Shown here one piece after another: positions 36,101 through 44,380 of a stretch of 64,000 nt of DNA. The stretch comes from Dermatemys mawii. Its lineage: Eukaryota > Chordata > Testudines > Dermatemydidae. Position numbers and translations under genes: made by a program. How positions within the stretch are numbered: position 1 is the first letter of the stretch; every line of letters begins with the position of its first letter. The notes under the pieces are model-generated. The model searched no databases, was not told where the DNA came from, and saw nothing but the letters and a program-made list of their open reading frames with translations. The stretch lies in NCBI GenBank assembly GCA_007922305.1, contig ML677348.1, positions 22,050,124 through 22,114,123 on the forward strand. Direction: 5' to 3'.

Positions 36101-39100
36101 ACCTCTGCACCCTCTGCCCTTCCCTACCCACATGTGTAAGCAGTCATTGCAATTGGAGTGTGATAAGTTGGTCTGATATGTCTGAGGCTTCACTATTCTG
36201 CAAGATGCTGTAGCAGTATATGCTAAAACAAAGGCACCTTCAGTAATGAACATATCAAAGAATCATAGAATATCAGGGTTGGAAGAGACCTCAGGAGGTC
36301 ATCTAGTCCAACCCCTTGATGACAGATACTTTACTTTCTATTTTTCTGCCTTTGTATGGCCTTATTTCTCTGAATGAAAAGAATGTTAACTTTGTAATGG
36401 GAAACAAAAAATCTAAGACTCTGTTTCAACCATGGTGTTGCGGATTAAGGAGCTTGCCTACTTCTTATCTCACCAAAGTCATACCTTGGCTCACCCCCAT
36501 GATCGTGTGTGTTTCTCCATTTCTCTGTCTCGTTTCCTTTGTAGTCTTTTTTATTATTATTATTTTATTTCATGTTTGTGTTCGGCACAGCTTCCTCTTC
36601 CTTCTGTCATGTCTCAGTTCATTGTGCCAATAGCCAAATTAGAATTATTTAGACTTATTAGACAAATTATTTAGACTTACTTAATTAGACGACTTAACCC
36701 CAAATAAAACACTAGGTGTTCTAGTAAACTGCATTTGGCTACTTATATGCTGAAACTGGCAGATTAAAGTATTAAAGCAGGGCAAAACAATGTAAGACAG
36801 GGAGAGCTGAAAAATGTATTGAAGGATAAATGTTCCTCTAATCTTTTGGCTGCTATAGGGTTTTATTAAATTTGTTTGAGAGGGGGGCGTTTACCTTGAT
36901 TAATTTCATTTACTTTGTGTGGTGGTGTTTGTACAAGAATTTTACATTTTCTTTCCTCTAGTAAAATGAAGGGAATGTGGAAAGCTCCAGAAGATGAAGA
37001 GATTTTTGGGTGGCAAGGAAGACAGAAGAAGAAGCAGAAGCATCAATTCTGGAAGAAGTTTAAGAAAGGTGGTGGAGATGATGCATCTCCGCTGAAAGCT
37101 CAAAATGCAGCTAGTGGTCCAGAAAATTGTACATTTGTCAAGGAACCTGAAAAAAGATCTGTTTCAGATGCACAGAAGGATGTGGATCCACTTGGCATTC
37201 TGGCAAATAGTGATGCTGGTAAGATGAGGGAAGGAGCTTGGAGAAATCTTTTACTTCAGGGGGAATTGCTGCATAGGTAACTGCTCTTTAGGAGAGCTGG
37301 CGACTTGAAAAGATTTTGTCTTTTCAAAGACTTTATCGTTGGTTTGGAAGATGCCATTGATAAGTTCTCTGTCATACCTGACAGCTCTTCTATCTGCCAC
37401 TTAAAACATCATTAGGACTTTCTTGCACTAAGGCCAAGGCAATTCAAAGGTTAGTACATCATAGATTTGTTCCTGCCAGCTTCGCTGAAGAGCCTTATAC
37501 CCAGATTTTCATTAGAGCTTCCTTTTGAATGGAAGTTCCTGCTAAGAATGTAAAATGTTGATAGAAGAACTCTGAAACTTTTTCCTCCTGGTCAGGGATT
37601 TGGAAACCCTGCCATGGAGAAATTTGTGTGTAGTATTATGTGTTCTACAATAAATAGATTAAAGGGACAGGGTTAACTTAAATTTGGTCCAGAATTAACT
37701 GTTGTAAAAACAAACTTTGATTTAAAAACAAAGGAATAGAAATGTTTTCACACACAAAAATTGCTTTTTTAAAAAAATGAAAGTCCTTTTATGTTTGAAA
37801 CTAAATTCTGCTGTTCTGAGAACCTAAAAGTGAAACTGACTCCATTGTCTTAAGGTGAGTGAAATGTAAAAAGTAAAGCAAAAACAGTGACAAACTGTTT
37901 TTTAAAAAATTTTCATGTTTAATAATCTAATGTGAGATTAATACATAGGCAATATAATTTTACAAAATCCTAATTTCAGGTAGTGTTTCTTTAATTCTTG
38001 TAATGGAACCAGGCTTCTACAAAAAGTTTCAACAGACACCTTTCTAATAATGTTACCAATAGGGTTTGGCATGTGTTTTCCCCCGAAAATTTTCATGTAG
38101 GTTCCATGCAAAAGACCTGACTTGTATTCACCTTCTGGTTAAATGCCAGCATTTGATTATATCTGTGATGCCAAAGGATATGGTGTGTCATGGTACATAG
38201 ATTTAATGGGATGCAAAACTATATCTGTGATTTTAATTGTTCACTTTGGGATGCTTTTAGTAGATTTTTCCTTTTTGCCCAGTAGCAGCTATTCATAAGT
38301 CATTGGTCCATTTAGCTTGTATTTTAGCTCCCTGGAATTCTGTGGTATCATGAACAACTTGGATTAGAAACTCTTTACTCACTAAAGCAGCATGCATACA
38401 GATGGTGCTAAATACATATTTTTAAGTAGTCAAGTTTTCCGAGATCTCATTGCCATAGTCTTATAAACTTGATTTGAATGTCCCTTAGAGTGATTTCATA
38501 ATCTCAAAATTTCTTCCCCTTAGAAATTCTAATTTTAAATATAAAGATCTCTTCCCTTATAAAACATTAATTTCTGCACATATTTATCACCTGACTACAT
38601 CCAGGAAATTTAAACAAGTTTCTCCCTCTCTGCTATTTGCAATTATTAGCAAAGCCTGTAATTAAATTCACTTTATGAAGATGGAGCCAAAAGCCCAAGT
38701 CCTTGTTCAGGGAAATCAAGCTGCTTTTTACTCTGTCTTTGTCAGGGCTATAAATCAGTGTTTAGACAACTCCTGCCCCTGAATGTTAATGAAAAGAAAG
38801 CAGCATGCATTTTATCAAGCAGTGGTGTTGAATAACCTTGTCCAGTATCAGATGCATATTCTCCAGGAGGAGGTCTAGTGACAAAGCTGGCTGTTAACAT
38901 CTAAGAGCATTGAAAGATCTTGGTACTCTCTTTGCAGAGTCAGACAAGGATGGAGGAACTGCAGAGGATGGAAAGTTGGGACTGACTGTCATTCCGAAGC
39001 AGGTAACCTCCGCTCTGAGTTCACTGGTGACAAACTATGGCAGCACATCAGATAGCGAGAGCGAGCCAGAAGGTGAGTTGGGGGCTAACAAGCTTTTTTT

Positions 39101-42100
39101 CCCTCTCTCTTGTGAACAGTGAAAGCATTCAAAGTGTACCAGAAAAGACACTTCTCTCTGTATAAAGATCAATCTCAGAAGGAAGGTGGCATGCAATGTG
39201 GGCATCTTACCCTCTCCTGCCTTTGTGTCCCCCTCCTGCCATCCCTCTTCCCTTAGTCTTGACCTTATTTATGAATATGCAGGCTTACATTGTTAGATCT
39301 AACCAAAGACATAAACACAACAAGAACTGTCTCTACTTCCAGGGTGTTCATGAACGGGAAAACAACCAGGTTCCTGGTACCCTGGTTGCTGGTGCAGTAA
39401 TTGAGAGCAACTTTGGATCTGCCACTCTAGCTCGTTAGGCAGTGAGGGAATACATGTGTTAAAGAGAGGCTGTTTTGTATCTCTTGGGGGAAGTTTTTCT
39501 GCTGTTATGCCTGCAGCACTGTCTGCTTTCAGTGTACTTCATATGAACACAGACACAAATGGAGGATGAAAAAGGTAACGGGATGAATGGAAGGATGGGA
39601 AAACATAGCAGGCTACTCTAAGAGCAACTGTTGCTCCCTGTAAGAGACCACTCATTATTCACATTGCAGTAGCAGCCATTTGTATACCCAGGATTCACTG
39701 AGAACATTATAACTGCCTGCAAGATCAGACTTCTGATTTATCTAGTTCATAGCCTATCTGTTAATAGATATTCTCTTTTTTTTATACTACATTCCAGAGT
39801 TTCCACAACTGGTGGCAGGTTCACGGTGTTGTTTTTCTTGTTTTGTTGTCCCCCCAACCACCACCACATGTTATGTACCCAGACCTACCACCTTGTTCTG
39901 AGATGTAAAACTTTTGGAGAAATGTATGTGAGGGGAAAAAACAGCCTTAAAATCCTTATCCTAAAATTGTATTTCGTAAAGAGGGCCAGAAAGGTGCCGT
40001 CACTCACTCCGTGAGCTAATATCCGAGCTTCTAGTACTTTCCACATAAGGCTGCTACCACTAGAGATTCTTGTAGTGCTTGGAAATTGAGTGCACATTCT
40101 GATTTAGTGCAGAGCTCATTCCTTCCACGGTCCCCATTACAGTAATAGCCGAGCACTTCACAATCTTTAACGTAGTTATCCTCACAACACCCCGGCAAGA
40201 GAGGTAAGTACTATTACCACCCATTTACATACCAGGAACTGAGAGACAGAGACTGAGTGACTTGCCCAAGGTCATAGAGGAAGTCTGTGGCAGAGCAGGA
40301 AACTGAATTTGGGTCTTGCAAGTCACAGGCTGGCACCTAACCATGGAATCATCCTTTTTGTCCATGTATTTCACTGCAAACTCAGTTATAAAATGGAAGC
40401 AGTGTTCTCTAATGTATAGAGCATGGGACTGATTGCAAGACAGAGACCTGAGTTTTGATCCAGACTCTCTCTGCTGGCTCTCGGATATTGGGCAAGTCTC
40501 TAAACTTCTGTATGCTTGTTTTCTTTTATGTGGTCCTCTGTAGAACTCCATGATCATTAAAACAGGGTATGCTAGTACCAGTAGTAGTAAGTAAGTGAGC
40601 CGTCAGTATTGAGATGTGTGATTGTTATTGGGATCTTTAGGACTTGAAGAGCTTACAGTTTTGTTCTTTCTTTTTCTTAGAAGTTCCTGCCAAGATTGTA
40701 CCAAAACCTCTTAAGGAAAATCAGACTGTCCTCCAAAATATCCCTCAGGCTTCAAATATCCCTCAAAGTCCAAATAGCATAAGCCACAAGGAACGTGCAG
40801 AATTTACAAGGGCAACGTTAGCGAGCTCAAATAAGAACACAGGGCATTGCAGAGGTTCTGGCAGACGGAGGAAGAAGTCGCTTCCTGTACTGGACAAACG
40901 TCGTCCAACACTGCTGGAAATGGTAAAGAACCTCTCTGTCTTAAATAATGGCTGCCTGTCACATAGGGGTCTGTCTTCAACTATACATTAGTCGTATTAC
41001 AGGATAAAGCTGTCTATATTAGCAGCAGCTCTTTTAAGGAAGTGGCTGGATGAACATGCTGTTCAGCAAAAATGTTACACAAATATATAAACAGATGACT
41101 GCATGGTACTGTTGAGTTTGTGGCTTGCTTTGGTGAGCCAGAATTAAAAACTTAATCACATAGTTAGGAAGCTACAGTGATACACGTTATAAATCCTGCT
41201 TGCTTTTATGTGGTCCAGTCATCATTCTGAACCCCTTCTTCTCCCCTCTCTCTACCCCACTGATGTGAGACCCTACACTGAGAGAGGATGTGATCACCAT
41301 GCTTCTGGCTGACACAGACTGGATGGTGGCTTTGTGCTCCATCAACACCTATCTCTAATCAGCTAGAGTGGTTGTCAGGGAAGATCAGGCACTCTATCCA
41401 CCCCTCTTCTCTTCTTCTTCCCCATTAGGAAAAACTTCCTAACAGTCAGGGGTTGTTAAGCACTGGAATAAATTTGCTAGGGAGGTTGTGGAATCTCTAT
41501 CCTTTGAGATTTTTAAGAACAGGTTGGACAAACGCCTGTCAGGGATGGTCTAGATACTACTTGGACCTGCTATGAGTGCAGGAGACTGGACTCGATGACC
41601 TCTCAAGGTCCCTTCCAGTCCTGTGAATCTATGGTTCTCTCCTGCATACACATGCCTCTTCTGTGTAGAAATATAACTTTCAGTGGTTCACAAACTGGCC
41701 TGTATATCACTGATGTTCTGAAGTTTTAGGTGAAGCCTCCTTGACAAAAGCAGTCACTCTTCATGTTGTGACTTTTCTTTCTAGCTGAGGACAAGTCTGG
41801 GGCATGCAGAGGCTATTCTGACCGGCTAAACTTAAGCAACCCTCCCTCCCTCCTACCCCAAAAAAATACTTCTTTCATCCAGCACAATTGCTCTTCACAT
41901 TTCTGTGGCAGATTCAGCTGTGATAAAACTGTCATTTCATAGAGTTTAAAGCTAGGCAGGACCATTATATCATCTAGTCTGTCCTCCTGTGTATTACAGG
42001 TACTAAATTGTTGTGTGCCAGAGGCAGAGAGAAACAGGAGAGACTGAGGTGCCACCAGTGCCTCTGTGCAATGGCAGGGAATAGATTAGGTGAGAGAGGA

Positions 42101-42975
42101 TCATCTGGACATAACCCTAGTTCCTTTCAAGCAATACTGAAATTGGAGGTGTGGCAATGCCGAGGATGGAACCAATCTATAAAGCAACCTTGGGGATCAA
42201 AACAGCAAGAACTGTGCCTAAAAAAGGACTGGCTACTGTTGTCAAGTTCTGCAGCCAGAGAGAAGGAATAAACCTGCATAGATAAAATATGTGGGCTGGG
42301 GATCTTAGCCAAATGGAACAGATGTTTAATTGTAAAGCATATTTATTTTTGTCTTCTCACTTTCATATTGTCCTAACATTACTTGTTCATACATTTAATC
42401 ACTGTGGTTGTAGCAGGAAAAACGTAGATTGGAGTGGGTGTTTGTGATGGGAGGTATCCAGAAGAGGATTGCCACTGGAGGAAGTGGTCTGTGGTGTGAA
42501 AATTCTGAGAAACCATGTCAGAAAGTCTCTAGAAAACCTATCCACCCCCTTCCCTCCCGAGGGATTAGCTTATTAAAAGAACGTGCTGTGTATGAAATGA
42601 TGTGGTTTTTTAAAAGCAAATCTTGTGGAGCTGCAGAGCTTTCTGTTGGCATTCATTAAATCAGCTTCAGTACACCCAGGATTTTTATCATAGTCCCACG
42701 TATGACGATGTATGTTTAGATGCATTTATAGCATACAGATTGAGAATAACAAAACCCATACATCCTGTTTCTTCTAATATCTGTCAATACATATAGCAAG
42801 ATAAAAAGGTGTTGTGCATCTAGTTGCTCATATTTTTTAAATATAATATGACAATCAGTTAACAAACTTTATTAAAGGATGATTGTGTGTTCCATGTACT
42901 TCTTCATGCCACCACTTGGGAATTCTGCAGTTACCCCAGCCACAGCAACAAGAATTTTATTACACTGTCCTCACT

Positions 42976-43021
<46 letters not shown>

Positions 43022-44380
43022 CAGAAAGTGAGTGAGTGATGATTACAGTAACCTCCGCTCCAGTGTCAGAACTGCTTTCAATCATTCCAAAAGTGCAGTT
43101 GGTTCATTTTATGGACTAACTGCCTGCAACTCTTTTAAAAAGCTATTCTGGATAGCAAACACCCTTTTAAATGGCTAAATAGACTTCTTTGTTGGAAATA
43201 AATATATAAGAAAAAATTGCTTTCCATCAGATCTTACGTGCCAAGTTCATATGAGTGCACCTTTTTACAGTAGTTCTCTTGTAAATGATCAGATAGTCAC
43301 AGATTTAACCCCCTACTTTATACTCACATCTTACTCAGCAAAGTCCATTTACTTCTAGTGTTCACAACACCAAAAACATCTTTCAGGCTTCAAACTGTTG
43401 TATAAATATTAGTTTAACTTTCTCTAAGCATTAGTAGGAGTTCAAAGAAAATAATGCCTTTAGCAGTCTAGTGAAGAAACATTGTATATTATTTTTCCAT
43501 GAAAAACTTAATGGCATTTGTATTAAGCTGATTTTTCTGCCAGGTAGATAAACTGGGAGTGACAGCTTTTTCAAAAGGATTTTGTCAGATTCAACCAGCT
43601 CTAATGCAGTGATAAAATTATAACACCCTGATTCAGCAAAGTGCTAAAGCATGTGAATTATCCCATTTGAAGTCAATTGGACAAAGGTGCCTTACTGAAT
43701 CAGGGTCATAATGTTCACATACTAATTAAAACTTAACCTCTTCCAAAGCACTGTACCACTGTTACAAGCCTTGCAGCATCACTGGAAAGTAATCCCATTT
43801 TACAGATGAGACTCAGACTTTGCCGATGCCCCATAGTATAGCAGTGGTAGAGCTCAGATTTGGCTTCAAGTCCTGAATTGAACCTAATAGGATAGTTTCT
43901 CCTGCCTTTTTGCTTCCAGGTCTTGCTTGTGTATACATTTGCAAACACATCCAAATTAACTAACAGCCACCATACCTTGTTTAGTTTGCACGTGTTACTG
44001 ACTAGGGGACTGAAACCTGCATCACTTTCTCTTTTTCATTCCAGTTACTAGCCCAGGACATACGCCACGAAAGGAATGTGATTCTGCAGTGTGTTCGATA
44101 CGTCATCCGAAATGACATGTTTGGACTTCACTTAAAGACAGACCCAGTAGCAGAAACTGACAGTGGACAGGCTTCTAGAGCTGCAGCGGAGTTTTTGACA
44201 GACAAACCTGATGGATCTAGTGTTTCTGGTAGCTCTGACTTTCAGTTAGCAGAAGGAGAACAAGATGCATTATTTATAGCTCAAAGTGAAAAAGCAGCTC
44301 TAGGTCAGGCGTCACAGATGATTCACTATATAGATGAGGAGACATGGGAAATCCCAGCAAGTCATTGTGAAGAAAACTGA
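16140..44380 (+). CDS. NUFIP1: NUFIP1, nuclear FMRP-interacting protein 1 (10 coding exons, 525 aa)
   Basis: Exons 16140-16320, 17177-17265, 17822-17926, 18968-19030, 19374-19450, 33520-33612, 36962-37218, 38938-39072, 40681-40922 and 44045-44380 join without frame breaks. NUFIP1 binds SNU13 and ZNHIT3 and works with the R2TP complex in box C/D snoRNP assembly; it also binds FMRP and is reported as a ribophagy receptor. Seen here: a Pro/aromatic-rich N-terminus; a basic stretch (NKRKKEP) before a C2H2 finger (C103, C106, H119, H123); a second C/H cluster (C126, C131, H143, H148); the conserved core [14 protein letters not shown]...[12 protein letters not shown] at about 159-182; KMKG after exon 6; an acidic Ser-rich region (SDSESEPE); and a C-terminal helix region ([20 protein letters not shown]) from about 411. 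It is about 30 residues longer than human, mostly through a C-terminal extension. Confidence 0.96.
16321..17176 (+). other. NUFIP1 intron 1
   Basis: The first 270 bp are GC-rich island sequence (including a CCGCCGCCGCC run near 16415-16430); the remainder is AT-rich. No other feature. Confidence 0.6.
17177..17265 (+). CDS. NUFIP1: NUFIP1 coding exon 2
   Basis: The acceptor is TATTGAAG and the donor AAAAG|GTACTT. It encodes [20 protein letters not shown] and a short tail to residue 90. This linker is poorly conserved, so the exon is assigned from phase (1 to 0) and splice sites rather than strong similarity. Confidence 0.8.
17822..17926 (+). CDS. NUFIP1: NUFIP1 coding exon 3 (C2H2 finger)
   Basis: The acceptor is CTTTTTAACAG and the donor CAG|GTTAGT. 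It encodes 35 residues including [17 protein letters not shown], a C-x2-C-x12-H-x3-H finger nearly identical to the human one. Confidence 0.96.
17927..18967 (+). other. NUFIP1 intron 3, unremarkable
   Basis: Intronic sequence with no repeat or coding signal that I can name. Introns 2 (17266-17821) and 4 (19031-19373) are equally plain. Confidence 0.5.
18968..19030 (+). CDS. NUFIP1: NUFIP1 coding exon 4 (second zinc-binding cluster)
   Basis: The acceptor is CTTGCAG and the donor AAT|GTAGGT. It encodes [21 protein letters not shown]; with TH from exon 5 it forms C-x4-C-x11-H-x4-H. Confidence 0.96.
19374..19450 (+). CDS. NUFIP1: NUFIP1 coding exon 5
   Basis: The acceptor is CCTCTCTAG and the donor AAAAG|GTGAGT. 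It encodes [20 protein letters not shown] and continues REERK plus two bases. This is the start of the conserved NUFIP1 core implicated in SNU13 binding. Intron 5 after it is 14,069 bp. Confidence 0.96.
19800..21000. repeat. G-rich minisatellite, probably inside a hAT-type element, spanning the gap
   Basis: Both gap flanks carry variants of GGGGTTGGATAGGCGTGGG and GTCAGGGGACAAGGAGCAG. The right side continues into GGCCCTTCACACAATTTTGC and ends AAAAAGTTTGCCCATGCCTG, a hAT-like terminus. The left terminus is not clear. Confidence 0.6.
19875..20659. other. Assembly gap (785 N)
   Basis: An unbroken run of N, flanked on both sides by G-rich minisatellite-like sequence. The open frames that seem to cross it are artefacts. 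Confidence 1.
21286..22200 (+). mobile_element. DNA transposon of the ACTCCTGGGGGAATTCTG family, rearranged copy
   Basis: The left end TTACTCCTGGGAGAATTCTG and interior align with the copy at 51774-52855. At 21957 the terminal sequence recurs (TACTCCTGGGAGAATTCTGC) and reads inward in the opposite orientation, before the normal right part (TCTGATGGGCAAAAGG) follows. This gives a foldback of one end. Confidence 0.65.
22230..22375. repeat. Half of a long-TIR hAT-like element
   Basis: It matches the right part of 58803-59061 (GGGCCCGCTAAGGG, CTTACCCTGC, GTCCCGCGTACCAGCGTTGC). Confidence 0.7.
22538..22635 (+). repeat. CR1 3' fragment
   Basis: TCTGAAGCATCTGGTGCTGA and GATACTGGTCTAGACAGACC match the 3' tail of the CR1 at about 31.8 kb. 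Confidence 0.65.
22636..24168 (+). other. NUFIP1 intron 5, unassigned stretch
   Basis: AT-rich sequence; no exon, RNA gene or delimitable repeat. Confidence 0.4.
24170..25046. mobile_element. DNA transposon of the ACTCCTGGGGGAATTCTG family, second copy
   Basis: The left end is TACTCCTGGGGGAATTCTG at 24173. The right end is GCAGAATTTCCCTCAAAAGTAA (complement of the same TIR with changes), ending near 25032. The interior is purine-rich on the plus strand. CCTTCATA occurs at 24162-24169 and 25047-25054, outside the TIR proper; alternatively ATATGG abuts both TIRs. Confidence 0.65.
25485..25740 (-). repeat. CR1 3' end
   Basis: AAGGTTGGAAGGGACCTCAA, TCATTTAGTCCATCCCCCTG and ATCATCCCAGCCAGGGCTTT are diagnostic CR1 3' sequence in antisense orientation. 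Confidence 0.9.
25741..26740. repeat. AT-rich block, probably interspersed repeat
   Basis: The edges carry AAATTGATTTTAATTAAATT and ATGATTTAAATCAAGG-type sequence, partly inverted relative to each other. The interior has no coding capacity. The class is not identified. Confidence 0.4.
27057..27212. mobile_element. hAT-like MITE with perfect 8-bp duplication
   Basis: It starts CAGTGGTCTTCAAACT and ends AGTTTGAAGACCCCTG; 156 bp. GCCTAGAG lies at 27049-27056 and 27213-27220. Confidence 0.95.
28060..29069 (+). pseudogene. Harbinger (HARBI1-like DDE) transposase, frameshifted
   Basis: This is the nuclease that cuts and joins the element's ends. Three open blocks in different frames cover it: to 28352 ([38 protein letters not shown], a helix-turn-helix-type region); 28440-28721 (VIDGKHIRI with the first catalytic Asp, then [39 protein letters not shown]); and 28713-29069 ([16 protein letters not shown] with the second Asp, [10 protein letters not shown] with the Glu, [13 protein letters not shown]). 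Frame breaks near 28350 and 28700, plus one between the Asp block and the second, disable it. It is homologous to domesticated HARBI1 but is not that gene. Confidence 0.9.
29480..29820 (-). pseudogene. Harbinger accessory (Myb/trihelix-type) ORF, C-terminal remnant
   Basis: Minus-strand frame [17 protein letters not shown] runs into a charged, repetitive segment ([20 protein letters not shown]) and ends near [20 protein letters not shown]. The partner protein of Harbinger transposases has an N-terminal Myb/SANT-like domain and such an Arg/Glu-rich C-terminus. The N-terminal domain is not seen here. The opposite strand to the transposase is the expected arrangement. Confidence 0.75.
31401..31606 (-). 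mobile_element. hAT (Charlie-like) MITE, third copy, inside the CR1 3' region
   Basis: It starts CAGGGGATTCTCAAAATGG and ends AGTTTGGGAACCGCTG; same family and orientation as 7978-8200. The CR1 reading resumes after it. The target duplication is blurred. Confidence 0.85.
32470..32655 (+). repeat. CR1 3' fragment
   Basis: It ends AGACTAGATGATCACAGTGG, TCCCTTTGGGCCTTTGAATC, TATGA: a sense CR1 3' terminus. Confidence 0.85.
33066..33112. repeat. (TA)n / ATAC microsatellite
   Basis: Alternating TA dinucleotides with ACA interruptions, in NUFIP1 intron 5. Confidence 0.95.
33520..33612 (+). CDS. NUFIP1: NUFIP1 coding exon 6
   Basis: The acceptor is TTGTTCTAG and the donor TTTGG|GTAAGC. It encodes [20 protein letters not shown] and continues [10 protein letters not shown]. 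It matches the human core, so no coding exon was lost in the intron-5 assembly gap. Confidence 0.96.
34363..34500 (-). repeat. CR1 3' end fragment
   Basis: TCATAGAGTCATAGAAAATC, then TTGGAAGGGATCTTAGGAGG and CCCAGCCAGGGCTTTGTCAA. It has a small internal duplication of AAAGCTTT. Confidence 0.9.
34500..34755 (+). repeat. Fragment of the same family as the 50.1-kb palindrome (Penelope-like, tentative)
   Basis: TCTAAGGTGCCACAAGTATT and ATACAGACTAACACAGCTGC parallel the right flank at 50183-50235 (TTTAAGATGCCACAGGACTC, CCAGATTAACACCGCTATC). Only the downstream part is present here. The Penelope attribution is from memory of vertebrate repeats and is uncertain. Confidence 0.45.
35345..35590. repeat. 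Ancient amniote LINE/SINE fragment
   Basis: GGCACTGTACAAACATGTAG, GACAGTTCCTGCCCCAATGA and TGACTTGCCTAAGGTCAAAG are blocks of widespread old repeats; the exact class is not resolved. Confidence 0.6.
36257..36317 (-). repeat. CR1 3' terminal fragment
   Basis: AATCATAGAATATCAGGGTT then GGAAGAGACCTCAGGAGGTC; short antisense CR1 end in NUFIP1 intron 6. Confidence 0.9.
36962..37218 (+). CDS. NUFIP1: NUFIP1 coding exon 7
   Basis: The acceptor is CTTTCCTCTAG and the donor GCTG|GTAAGA. It encodes [20 protein letters not shown], a Lys-rich segment ([15 protein letters not shown], likely nuclear/nucleolar targeting) and a linker ending [13 protein letters not shown]. Confidence 0.95.
37219..38937 (+). 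other. NUFIP1 intron 7, unremarkable
   Basis: No repeat or coding signal that I can name. Intron 8 (39073-40680) is similar apart from the SINE fragments at 40130-40545. Confidence 0.4.
38938..39072 (+). CDS. NUFIP1: NUFIP1 coding exon 8
   Basis: The acceptor is CTCTTTGCAG and the donor GAAG|GTGAGT. It encodes an acidic region with [20 protein letters not shown] and SDSESEPE, which parallels the human protein. Confidence 0.94.
40130..40340 (-). repeat. SINE fragment (MIR-core-like), antisense
   Basis: Read on minus: CTTGGGCAAGTCACTCAGTC, then GGGTGGTAATAGTACTTACC, with TTGTGAGGATAAC beyond. It lies next to the sense fragment at 40386-40545. Confidence 0.7.
40386..40545 (+). repeat. tRNA-derived SINE fragment
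   Basis: TATAGAGCATGGGACTG (box A-like), then ACCTGAGTTTTGATCC (box B-like) and ATTGGGCAAGTCTCTAAAC. The internal promoter is mutated. Confidence 0.75.
40681..40922 (+). CDS. NUFIP1: NUFIP1 coding exon 9
   Basis: The acceptor is TTTTTCTTAG and the donor ATG|GTAAAG. It encodes a low-conservation linker, a basic patch ([10 protein letters not shown]) and RRPTLLEM, the beginning of the C-terminal helix region. It ends in phase 0. Confidence 0.93.
41415..41640 (+). repeat. CR1 3' end, sense
   Basis: TAGGAAAAACTTCCTAACAG, TTGTGGAATCTCTATCCTTT and GACTGGACTCGATGACCTCT end with a TGAATCTATGGTTCT tail. It lies in NUFIP1 intron 9. Confidence 0.95.
41937..42280 (-). repeat. CR1-type 3' fragment, paralogous to 1091-1440
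   Basis: TCATAGAGTTTAAAGCTAGG and ATCATCTAGTCTGTCCTCCT in antisense, then a GTGCCAGAGGCAGAGA block shared with the first fragment. Confidence 0.8.
42978..43021. repeat. (TG)n(AG)n compound microsatellite
   Basis: About 15 TG units followed by about 7 AG units, in NUFIP1 intron 9. Confidence 0.97.
43630..43710. mobile_element. Very short MITE-like palindrome (CCCTGATTCAG...CTGAATCAGGG)
   Basis: CCCTGATTCAGCAAAG and its near complement CCTTACTGAATCAGGG lie about 75 bp apart, including a GAAGTCAATTGGAC block common to old amniote DNA transposons. Confidence 0.6.
44045..44380 (+). CDS. NUFIP1: NUFIP1 terminal coding exon 10
   Basis: The acceptor is TTCATTCCAG. It encodes [20 protein letters not shown] and [10 protein letters not shown], matching the human C-terminus, then about 80 further residues, acidic and Ser-rich, ending HCEEN and TGA (44378-44380). 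The human protein, as I recall it, stops about a dozen residues after the FGL motif. Confidence 0.94.
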   Translation, partial: LLAQDIRHERNVILQCVRYVIRNDMFGLHLKTDPVAETDSGQASRAAAEFLTDKPDGSSVSGSSDFQLAEGEQDALFIAQSEKAALGQASQMIHYIDEETWEIPASHCEEN

